Shown: piece by piece, positions 10,320 through 22,300 of the stretch | How the letters are laid out: every line of letters starts with the position of its first letter | Numbering within the stretch: position 1 is the stretch's first letter | Assembly (NCBI RefSeq): GCF_019703515.2 | Contig: NC_059346.1 | Location: forward strand, 13,981,001 to 14,045,000 | Length of the DNA stretch: 64,000 nucleotides | Origin: Myxocyprinus asiaticus | Taxonomy: Eukaryota; Chordata; Actinopteri; Cypriniformes; Catostomidae | Direction: 5' to 3' | The notes under the pieces: model-generated | The model's database searches: none | What the model saw: only the letters and a program-made list of their open reading frames with translations | Told to the model about the DNA's origin: nothing | Position numbers and translations under genes: made by a program

Positions 10320-13300
10320 ATTTTCAAATGGTAGCGATGGTGTTGGAATAATTCCAGTAGATTCAGGCATGGGAGTTGAAGAATGGGAAACCAAATACAA
10401 AATAAATGACAACATACTGGATGATGATTACCTTGAACCAGCGCAGAAAACTTGGGATGATGATGCCACCAAGAGTGAAATTTATAGAATTGCGAGCAGC
10501 CCGGGTGACTCCAAAGGCAGTCAGTTCTACCAGACAGTAGAGTGTGATGCAATGTCCCCTAAGGCTGAGGAGTTTGATGCATCAGGAAATCTCATCGGGA
10601 TAGCAGACATGGGTGGCAGTGAGGTCTGTCTAGTCTATAAAGAAGCTAGAAACTTTGAGGATGAAATTTCCCCTCCTGAGATTTCCATCATCCCTTCAAT
10701 TAGGCAACTTTGCAAGCAAAGGGCAGGTCAGGAATCATATACAGAGGGGCTGTTGTACAAAACCAGGATGTGGGCCAAAAATTCATTTGAAGACACCCTT
10801 GAGAACTATACAACTTATTGTGAGGAGGAGGAAGCTAGGATGAGAGCAAGAAGTGAATATGGGTCTGCAGGTTCAGATGAAATGCAGTTCTCTCTCATGT
10901 CTGAAGAGGAACTAGATGATATGGCATTTGTAGAAGAGGATGCACAATATGAAAATGATAGTTATTACAATAATGGCAGATATATTACCTCTTATGATGA
11001 ATGGTCACAAGGGTATTATGTACAACAGAGTGATGAATGCACACAGGGCACAGAAGAAATGTTCTTACCACTGGAGAAACCAAGTAATGAGTATCATGAT
11101 ACTATGGATGAACTTCAGAACCTAGTTGACTCTGTATCAGAGTATCTGGCTGGAAGAGAGGAAGAAATCAGCAAATATGAATCTATGCAAAAATCTGTCC
11201 CCAAAACAGGAGGAGGAAGTGAAGAAAAGAAAACAGAAGCTAAACCAGCTGAGGTAAAGGACGGAAATGCTTTGGAACAAGGTATTGATGGATCAATGGA
11301 TAAATCCAAGAGTTTGTCTATAGAGGGCATGGGCTCACAACCTGAGCATCAGTCCTCATGTGGGGGATCAGGGACTGGGTTAGTAGAGCTCTTACCTGAA
11401 ACAGAATTATCTGGTGAGTTACCTGATGCTATGCCAAAAGGGGCTTCTTCTAATCAAGGAGATTGTAAAACTGAAGCAGAACCTGTCAGTCAAGCACCAA
11501 CTGAAGACACTGGATTCTTCAGCCCCTTTAAAAAGTCATTTAACTCACTGATATCAACCAACCCACCTGATGATAAACCAGCTGAGAATTCTTCTGCCCC
11601 CTCAATGTTTTCTATTTTCAAGCCAGCTGAGGGTCCAAAAGCAGAGGATGTATCAGATGCATTTGGCAATAAATTAAAGCTCCCTTTCTTTTCCTCAGAT
11701 GCTCCTACCAATGCTCAGGTGCCTAAACAAGAAGGTGGTATACTCTCTGGGTTTCTAAAACTGGCAACAGGTGAAGATCATAATGCTCATAAACCTGGCA
11801 CACCCCAAACTGATGCTAAATCACCACTGTCCAGTCATGCTGTGCAGCTTGAAAGTGTGCCCAAAGGAAATTCAGATACTGGATGGTTCTCCAATCTGTT
11901 TAAAGCAAGTCCATCTGAACCACCCAAAGCACAGACTGTAATACAAGCCTCATCAAAGCCAAGAGCAACCACACAAAATATTCCCACTGTTGTTGTTGCC
12001 CCTAAAAAACTTGAAAGCATAGAAAAAACTTCTGGAGATATAGTTGCACAAAAATATGCTTCAGCTAAATTTTATGAGTGCCTGTCTACTAATGAAAATC
12101 AAAGTGAGATTAAAATAGATACACAGGATGCAGACCAAGGTGAGAAGCAACTGGAAGTTACAACTCAAAAAAAGTCACTTCAAGATGGAACAAAAACCAA
12201 GCCAGAGGACTATTGCCATCCACAGACTCAGATGCAGCCAAAGTCTCAAAGTGATACACAGTCTCAACCCCAGTCAAAGGGCTTGCTCTCTGGACTTTTA
12301 TCTGTTGGCAGCCAACCCCAAGCAAGTTCTAGTCAGCCTCAACAGGGTGGATTACTATCAGGGTTGCTATCCACTGTTACTGGCTCACAAAACCTGAACC
12401 AGCCTCAACCAGGGGCAGCATCCTCTCAGTCAGGAGGACTGTTGTCTGGAATTTTTAAAATGGCTGCCACTGAAAACTTAACCACAAGCAGCCAACCAGC
12501 AGGTCCACAACAGCAACCTGCTTCTCATGAAGTCCATCCTCCATCAACCTCTGCGCCACCACAAGGAGGTCTGCTTTCAGGCCTTTTCAACAAGCTGGCT
12601 TCAGTAGACACTCCAGCTCAGTCAGCAAAGTCTGTCCCTGAAGGTCAACATAGTCAACAAGCAAGTAGGCCAAATGCATCAGGGCAGAAACAAACTTCTA
12701 CTCAGCAGCCACCTCCTCCAAGCCAATCAGGTGGAATTCTTTCTGGTCTTCTGAAGATGGGTACAGAGACTGCAACTTCAAAATCACCTGCTGCAGCACA
12801 GCAACCACATTCTACCTCTGGAGGCCAGCAGCAAGTAAGTCAACAAAGTCCACAACAGCAAATTCAGTCTTCTTATGAAGTGAAGTCCAATCAAGAATCA
12901 CCAGCAACTGCTCAGAGCCACAACCAACCACAGCAGACTGCTTCTCCTCCCCAGCTTGGAATTTTATCTGGTTTATTCAAGTTGGCCAATGAGACCTTTG
13001 CAAGTCCCCAAACCTCTTCTGCCCAGTCAACAGCAGGTCATGAAAATCAAGCAGACACAAAGCAAGTAATGTCACAGGATACATCACCTGAACCATCTCA
13101 AAGAACTTCACCTCTGCCTCAGTCAGGTGGCTTCTTATCTGGACTTCTGAAATTAGCAGCTCCTGAAAATGTTCTAGCAACTGAGGAGCTGCAAACATCA
13201 AAACTGAACTGTAGACAACAACCAAATCAACAAAAATCAGACCGAAAATGTCAACCACAATCTCAGCCACAGCAAGTTGAACCACCTCCAAGTCAAACAG

Positions 13301-16300
13301 GAGGACTTTTTGGGGGACTTTTAAAACTAACAGAGAATGCTCTTGTAGGTTCACAACAGCCAAATGGTTCTGGCAGTCAGCCTAATGAACAACAATCCAG
13401 CTTGCTAAATGCACAGCCTCAAGCACCACCTGCTACAGCAAGTGGAATGTTGTCAGGATTTTTGAACAAGTTAACAGCCCCTGAAAGTGCTCCACAACTA
13501 CCACATCCTGGAACTAGTAGCCAGACACCAAAGCAGGGTCCTAAACCCTCCCAGCAAACACCACTATCTCAGCAAGGTGGCTTCCTCTCTGGTCTGTTTG
13601 GCATGGGTACTTTAGATGCAAATAATTTCAGAGAACCAGCTCCCCCAAATCATCCACAGCAGGAGACTTGTTCTGCTCAATCTAATGCACAGCAAGGCAA
13701 CAGACAAAACCTACAGCGGCTAAATCAAGTTCCACTTCAGCAAGTACCTCCAAGTGGACCAAGTGGAATGCTCTCTGGATTGCTTAGTAAGATTACAAAC
13801 AATGCAGCTGCACAACCCCAATCACCTATTCAAACCACACAGCAAACCAGTAGGTCTGGTCCAAATGAAAGTGCCCCCCAACAATCTTCTAACCAACAGG
13901 GTGAGTTGTTGTCTGGACATTTTTCAACCAACCAGCCACCAACACAATCACAACAAAGGCTTCCTGGATCCCGACCCAGTCAGCAGCAGCAGGGGAACAG
14001 ACAGCCTTTACAACAACAGAGTCAGATTCCCTCTCATACTCCATCAACCTCTGCGCCACCACAAGGAGGTCTGCTTTCAGGCCTTTTCAACAAGCTGGCT
14101 TCAGTAGACACTCCAGCTCAGTCAGCAAAGTCTGTCCATGGAGGTCAACATAGTCAACAAGCAAGTAGGCCAAATGCATCAGGGCAGAAACAAACTTCTA
14201 CTCAGCAGCCACCTCCTCCAAGCCAATCAGGTGGAATTCTTTCTGGTCTTCTGAAGATGGGTTCAGAGACTGCAACTTCAAAATCACCTGCTGCAGCACA
14301 GCAACCGCATTCTACCTCTGGAGGCCAGCAGCAAGTAAGTCAACAAAGTCCACAACAGCAAATTCAGTCAGGTGGTATATTTTCTAGCATTTTCAAAATG
14401 GCTACCTCTGATGAATCTCAGCTGAAACAGACTCAGTCAAGCAATACGCCAGCCAATAGGTCTGCACAAAGTGCAAATAATCAGCAAAACGATTCTACTG
14501 GAATCCTATCTGGATTTTTGAGTAAACTTACTACACCAGCTGATGAACCAATACCAACAAATGAAGCCTCTACTGGGCAGAGGCCAAAACAGCAACAACA
14601 TGAATGTCCTGGTATTAAGCCCAGTCAAGGTTGCCCACCGATTCAGAGGGCCAAACCAGTTGATCTTCAGTCCTCTCAGGATGGAGCTGCTGAAAAAGAT
14701 CAGGTTTCAGCACAAAAGGGTTTCTTGTCTGGATTGTTTCATATGGTCTCAGAGGAAGATACTTTATCTAAACCTCAATCCCCTCAAACCATGGATGAAT
14801 CAAAGGGTAGTCCTAATAGTGGGACAAGTGTGCTTTCTGGGATTTTTAAATCAGGGGGCAATGAAAATGGCTCTCCAGCAAAAAGTAAGGACCCAGAGAA
14901 GGGCTTCCTTGATCGACTAATGCCTAAGCAGATTAAATATGAGGCAACTACCTCTGTTACTAGCAGCACAGTGTATTCAGAGTTAAGCAGATCTATAAGT
15001 GATGCTTCTCATCAACCAGCAAACCTGCATCCTGCAGTAAGGTCAACACAGCAGTACATGGAGGAGGTCCATAGACTTTTATATGGTACAGCTAACGAAT
15101 ATGGCTACCAGGATCTTTTGTATACCTTTGCTGAGCATGGCGTGATACCCCCAGAGTTGTATGAGCATCAGTGTCTCATAGAAGCTCTTCTCTGGCAGCA
15201 ACTGAATGATTATGCATTATTGGAGAGCCTGGCAACACAAGTTCAAGACTGTTATGCTGCAAGTCAAGGGGTCATACCGTCAAACTCTGAACCAGTTGTA
15301 GAGACACCTGGATGGTGGAACTTCAAAAATATGGATCCTAGTGAGTTCCATATACCCTTACATCCTTGGCAGGATGTTGTCAATTTGCAATTTCAAAGTG
15401 CTCTTCCACTTGCAAATGGAGAGGATATTTTTGTGTTTGACATGAGTAACACAAATAGGAAACCATGGAGTAGCTGTGACAATCTAGATGATATGGGTAA
15501 ACAAAGCAAAACGGCGTGGATTGAGAAAGCCACTGCTATAAACCTCTCAGCTGAAATACCAGAAAAAGTAAAACATTGCCAGTCATTGTCAGACTGTAGC
15601 ATCAGCTGGAAGAATGACTCAAAAATGAACCAAACGCCAAAGTTTGATTTGAAATTTAACTCCATCTTCAAACAGCTCACTGCCAAAAAGGGACCATTGG
15701 ATTTGACTTCAGGTGCAGTCGACCTCAGTAGCATTGTAGCCACAAGTGAAGATATAGAGGATGAAATTTTTTTTGAAGATTCTGAGTGGTACCAGCAGTG
15801 GCTTTCTTTGTTGGAGCAAGGTATGTGGTGGCCGGCTGAGGTGGGAGATTGTGGTTATTATGTTTACATGGATGAAGAATACATATACTCTATTTTGACT
15901 GACAGGGCTGGGAAGCACCTTTATGCATGTGCAACCCAGGAGGAGAGTCGTGTTTTAGAACAAATCACTGAAAATATCTCAAGTATTCTGCGAAGAAAAG
16001 ACAAACCAAAGGTGACACTTTGTGGTTTTAAAATACCTTTGTTCAATGAAGATGAAGCACTTTGGGCACCAGGGAAAAACCAGGGTGACTCACATCTCCT
16101 TAATGCTCCTGTTGATCTGTCTTCAGCTCTTCAGAAAGGCGATAAGATTATGAACATGAATCTTGAGCAGTTCTCTCAAATGTTTCAGGAGTCCATAATT
16201 GCACAGATAGAGCAACCTGTTGACTTTAGCGTGTACAAACTCAAAAAAGTAAAAATGGGTTCACAAGAACCGAATATAATTTCTCCAGAGGAGCAACTTG

Positions 16301-19300
16301 AAGCAGATGATCTCTCATGGAAAGCAAAAAATCCCTGTCATGGAGGTCCATACTGGAGAAATCAGGGCATTAATGATCTTTTTCCAGAAGTATCTGCACC
16401 ATGGTCCTCTTCTACAGTTGCTTTTACTTCATCAGTGACCTATAGACAGCATCCGTCAACTATACAATTTTCAGTTCCTGAAATCAGGACTGGGCATGTA
16501 GATGAAAAGCTTGTTGACCAAATAAAATGTCAAAGTAAACAAACAATCAGCCCTGTTTATTCAACCATTGGAAACTTAGTTGGAAAGACACAATTAATGG
16601 ATACAAATAAATATACTGCTCCACAAACAGCTAATGGCACATTATCAGCAGGATCTAAAATTACACCACAACCTCAGGTCACTTCTAGACAACTTCTTGA
16701 TCCACTGAAAGCCAATGGAACACCTCCTGTATTAACTAGGACACTCCCTGTAACAACAGCGAGTTTGGTGAGGCAGGAAATGGTTGCACAGCCCAGTGCA
16801 ACCATCACAAGCAGAGTATTACCTACTTTACCAACCTCAGATTCGAGCTCACAGAGCACAACAAGTATTGGTAATGCTTTGAAGCCATCTGCTGCATCTC
16901 AGATACAGAAGCTGGCTAGACAGCCATCACAGTCAGCACAGTCTCCTTCATCTGAGGAAACCATTCATTTTGGAGATACTAAGACTGCAGTTGTTCCCAC
17001 GGAGCCAAAACCTCACACAGTTATGTCAAATGAAAGACGATCATTGCCACCACCACAGAACATACTTTTGAACAAGCCTCAACTGGCAGTAGACCCTCTT
17101 TTTTGTAGTAAACCTATGGATTTCTCTGGAACATTTAGCAAGAAGGACAAAGTTAATGATAAGAAAACTCCATTAGATAGACATGCTGAACTTTTTGAGG
17201 ATGTCATCGACTTTACCAAAACAAAACTGAAAAAAGTAAAGCAGCAGAATAAGGACATGAGTGTAACAACAGCTGTTGATCTGAGTGTTGAGTTAGATGA
17301 GGAGGTGAGAGAGATCAATGTGACATTTCCAGCTCTAGAAGTCAGAAATCTCTCCATGACAATTTCTGATGTACCTCTAGAAACTGAATCTGCCACAGCC
17401 TCCCCTAGAAGCAGACCACAATACTATACTGTAGATAGTGGAATACTGAGACGAAGGGATACTTGTGGCAATGAAGCAACCATATCACCCAGAAAGCAAC
17501 CCCAACTTGCTAGACAAGCCTCAGTTCAGATGTCCCAGGAAAACAGCACAAAAGTAAGCTCTGTCAGAGTGCCATGGAATACATCCCCCAACTTGTCCTC
17601 AAAAGCAGTTTTGAAGTCAGGCCCAAAGCCTGCCCAACCTGAAGGACCAGAGGCTGGGCTATTAAAAAGTATGCTAAGTGCCAAAAGTATCCAAGAGAGT
17701 CTAGTCCGACACGAATGTGTGGATAGGACAGAAACAACAACTTGCATATCTCATTCAAGTCCTGAAATAAAGAAATCACCTATGTTAAGCCCAACATTAC
17801 AGATGCGTACTCAAAATAAACAAATTGGCCTAACAAGGCAGACTTCACTCTCTAGTGATTCAATGAGAAAGAGTCAAATGACTTGGCATTCATATAATGA
17901 GAGCACTGCTCCAGCTAAATCAGTCAAAGCAACACTGGACATGACTTCAAAGATAGTCACTAAGCTTATGGAGAAAACAATGACTGAAGCCTCAGCAACT
18001 GAAGCAGTACCCCTTGTAAGAAGCAGACGAACCTCAGTCACAGATGTTAATGAAGATTGTGTTGGTTTGCCTTTGCTTGTCGAGTCATCAGCACCTGAGA
18101 TAAATCTTCTCTCTCAAAGGTGTCATTCATTACCACAGCTTTTATCTAGTGACTCCATACGACAAAGTTCAGATAGAGAACTTTTCCAAGGGAGCCCTGT
18201 TTTACACACCAAAATTCCACTTCACAACAGAACTATAAGTTTTTCCATGCAACCCTCTAATTGTCATCAAACAGCTCCAGCAAATACAGTTAAAGCTACA
18301 TTGAATATGTCTGCCAAATCAACTATTGGTTCTGCTGTAGTAATTGAGGCCATTCAAAAGGAAGCACTACCACTTGTGAGAAGAAGATCATCATCAATCT
18401 CAGATGGCAATGAAAAGTTTGTTGGTGTATCTTTAATTGTGGAGACTCCAACACAACAATGGAAACCTCTTAAGTGTTATGAATCATGTGATTCTTTACA
18501 ACAAAGTATGGATATACAAACATCTCAGATAAGTCCAGTCTTAAGTAGGCAAACAACAATTTGCAGGACTACAAGCCTTCCAGTACAGACATCGCTATGT
18601 AGGCAAACTGCCTCAGCTCCAGCCAATGCAATTAAGACAATTGTGGATATGTCTCCAAATCCAGTTGAAAAATTCCAAGTAGAAAGGCAAGAATTCTCTG
18701 TCACAGAAGCAATGCCACTGGTGAAAAGAAAAACACGAACTCCTGTAAATGCCACTGCAGCAACTGTTGGATTGCCTTTAATTGTAACAACCTCTAATTC
18801 ACAGGAAAACCCTATATCAGAGTCCACATCTTCAGCACGGGTACTTGAAAATTCAGATAAGGGAGTGCTTTATGAGGAGAATAATGCTTCAGTCCAGCAA
18901 GCCCTTAAAGTCAGAAGCGTCTCTGCTATATATAGTTCCTTTCAAAACAAAGCTGATACATTACAAATGACACAGCCAACATCTCTGTCAGGACTGCTCT
19001 GCAAAGTTTCCACAGCACCAGCTAATACAATTATAGACATAGTTGACATGTCACCAAAACCATTGTCAAAGCCTTCAGAGATTTCAGGGATTCCTGTAGA
19101 GGCTATGATTAACGCTGGTGTGCTGTCACTTGTGCAGACTAGACCAACCACTGATGTTGAGGTTTTTAAAGGCTTAGCTGGTGTATCTTTAATTTTAGAG
19201 CCCCCTTTGCTACCAAAACAAGTTCGAGGGCAAAGCAGATTACCTTTGGTCGAAATGTCATCTATGACATCTTCATCTTTTCAATCAACCATAACTCAAA

Positions 19301-22300
19301 CAACAAAAGCACCTTCGGCACCAGCTAACTCAATTAAAGCCACTATTGACTTGTCTGTAGTCCGATCAGCTTCCAAGATTTCTGAGAGATCATCAGGAGA
19401 AATGCATTCAAGTGTAGCTATGCCTCTTGTAAAAGATAAAGCAGCCATCAGCAAAAGTTTAAGAAAATACTCTATAGGAATGCCATTAATAGTTGAATCC
19501 ATGTCAACTTTTAAGCAGATCCCTCAAAAACAGTTACACTCTCAATCCTTTCAAGAGCAACAAGGAAAACCATACCAAATGCAATTATTGCAAGGACGTC
19601 ATTCTACAGAACCTTTGTTGTGTCAGCAGATCTCTACCTATCACAAAAATGGAGTCCTCTCAATCTCAAGGGTACAAAATGCAGAATCCCACCCCTCTAG
19701 CAAACCAATGGACTTCTCTGTCATTGCTTCATCTACAAAACACAACTACTCCTATCTTCTGCAGAAAGGACGTCCTGTGGATTTCACTACAAACAAAGAG
19801 GAGATATCAAGAGTTGGGTGCAGAGTTCCAAAAAGTGATAGTACCACATTTAAGAAATCTTGTGTTGGGGTTGTTGATTTGACAGTTGACATAATGGTTG
19901 ATGTAAGTCGAAACACTAGTGATGATGAGGCCAAAGATCTTTCATCTCCAATTATTACCAGCCTATCTTCTCAGAACACATCAAAATGTAAACCATCCTT
20001 ATATTCTGTTCAGAGTTACACCCCAACAAATGTGCAACCTTCTCCCCAACTGCCAGGAAATCAGTACTTGTTTGCTACCAAATCTACGAATTTAGCTAAA
20101 TCTCAAACATCACACCCATTTATTCAGTCCAGTGTGCCTACTCAAATGACAGATCACCTCAATAGATCATCTATGGTGGCTTCAAATATGCCAGTACCTT
20201 TGGACAGTCTTTTGAATGGAACTGATTTGCAGGGTATGCATATCTGCAAACCTTCTGTACAACAAATGGAAGCACAAAGAGAATCTGCTAAACCAGTCAC
20301 CACACATCTGCTGAATAAGGAGCATCCACTTCAAAAAAGCACAAGTGTGGTTGCAGATGGTTCTAATCTCTCTGAACAAACTAGCAATGAATCTATAGTG
20401 GTGACGTTGAGTGACACGCACCCAAAATCTATGCCTTTTAAATATTGCTCAGAGGATTCAGCTAATCAGCAGCCATCTCAAGGGTCCATTATCAATGCAA
20501 AGAGGATAAGACACCAGTCAGTTCCCTCAAGATTGACTGAGAATGCATGGAGTCAACACATTCAAATAGATAAACCTAACAGACCAAATACAGCCTCAAG
20601 ACCAAAAGGTCCTGTCAAGCAATCAACAATGGTAAGCTTTGGAGAAGAGTGCATCACTTATAGTGGGACAACTACTCTCGATGGAAAGCCACAAGTTTTA
20701 GAAAAAACTCTTGTTCAGAGTTCAGTTAAGGCAATTGCCCCAGTTGTATCAATTCAAGATGTAATCTTCATATCTGACCAAGGTCTGACATCTAACTTTG
20801 TGCGTACTACTACTGCAAAATTACCAGTGAACTCTGGTGTTATTCCAGAATCAGTAGTGGTTGTACCCACAAGTGCTATGAACACTCAAGTTCAAATGTC
20901 TAATGCAAGACCACTTTCAACAAGTCCACCTGTCGAAACACAAAGTAAAACAAGTATTGTTGATGATTGTCAGCTATCTCCTGGTCAAACCCCAGATTCC
21001 TGCTCAACCACACAAAAGTCTGTCATAGGATTAATATCGATTTTTGATGGAGCAAGCCACCCACAGTCAACCACAGCTAATGTCTCACAAAGAAGTGGGC
21101 CAAATATCAAACCATCACTTCATCAGTGTATTAGATCTAACGATGAATTGAGCACATCTCCAAACCAGGCAGTGACAACAACAGCAGAAACATCTGTCAA
21201 GAGCTTGGTGTCAGTGTTCAGTAGAACCATACAAACTACTGTGTCAGCAAATACTGCACCACCTTCCTTGGTTTATCCACCTATAGAGCCTCTTCCAAGT
21301 CCAGTATATTCTGTGTTATGCCCACCTGCTAAACTTGAATTTTCACCAGTTCCAGTGGCTGAGTTTTTTTCCACTCACCATTCTTTAACAATGCAAACAC
21401 AGTGTTCTGCCCCTGAACCAACAACTATCAATGTTGAAAGAAGTTTACTAGTGCAACATAATAGAACATCAGCTCTTCAAGAAAACACTTCTGGAAGCAT
21501 ACCCTTAGCTGAGGTCTCAGTCACAGGTGATATGTCATTCCCGGATGCCACAAGCCCTGGTACCTCTGCAAATAGAACTACAAATACCCCCATAAGACTT
21601 CAAACACAATTGAAAGAGATGCTATCATTAGTTATATCTGGCAACCAGAGTAATTCAGGTCAACTAGATGAAACATCTCCAACGAAAGAAATATCAGATC
21701 AAGGTTTTTCAGCCACAGCTGGTAAACCAGACACCCAACATATGTTAACTCAAACCCCCTCACAGACCTCAGTACTTCAAACAGCAGCAATGCCTCAATC
21801 TGCTTTGAAACCAGATACTGTAAAGGACAACAGTGATGAATTTGATATTACTCCACAGCAGGAATTGATTGTTGATCCTGTTTTGTTTGAGATTATATCT
21901 GATGAAGAGAAACCATCTTTTACTCCAGTTTCACCCACTGAGTTAGAGAGACGATCATTGGGCATTTCAGATTTCGGCCCAAAAGAGATGCTTATCCCTC
22001 ATATAATTATTTCAGTAGCTAGCAGTCCTGAGGAAAACTATCCTAGTGAAGAAGAAATGACAGATGAACCTGGTACTACAGAGAAAGATTATTCTTCTTT
22101 ATCTTCCACTGAGAGAACCCAAGTGAAAAGCACTGAAGTTACTCAAAAAATTAACTTTTGCCATTTTGTTACAGAGGAAAATGAAAAGCCTTTCTCAGAT
22201 GTGGCATCTCAAGAAACTGACAGTCAGTGCATCAATATAGGTTTTTCTAATGCTTTGGCATCCTCAAAGGCTCTAACTGAGGTTTTCGAGATAAAACCTA

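Noticed and set aside
12977..13363. Antisense frames inside the giant exon
   Set aside because: Many such minus-strand frames occur; all lie opposite the continuous Munc13 frame and show low-complexity complements of Gln/Ser codons.
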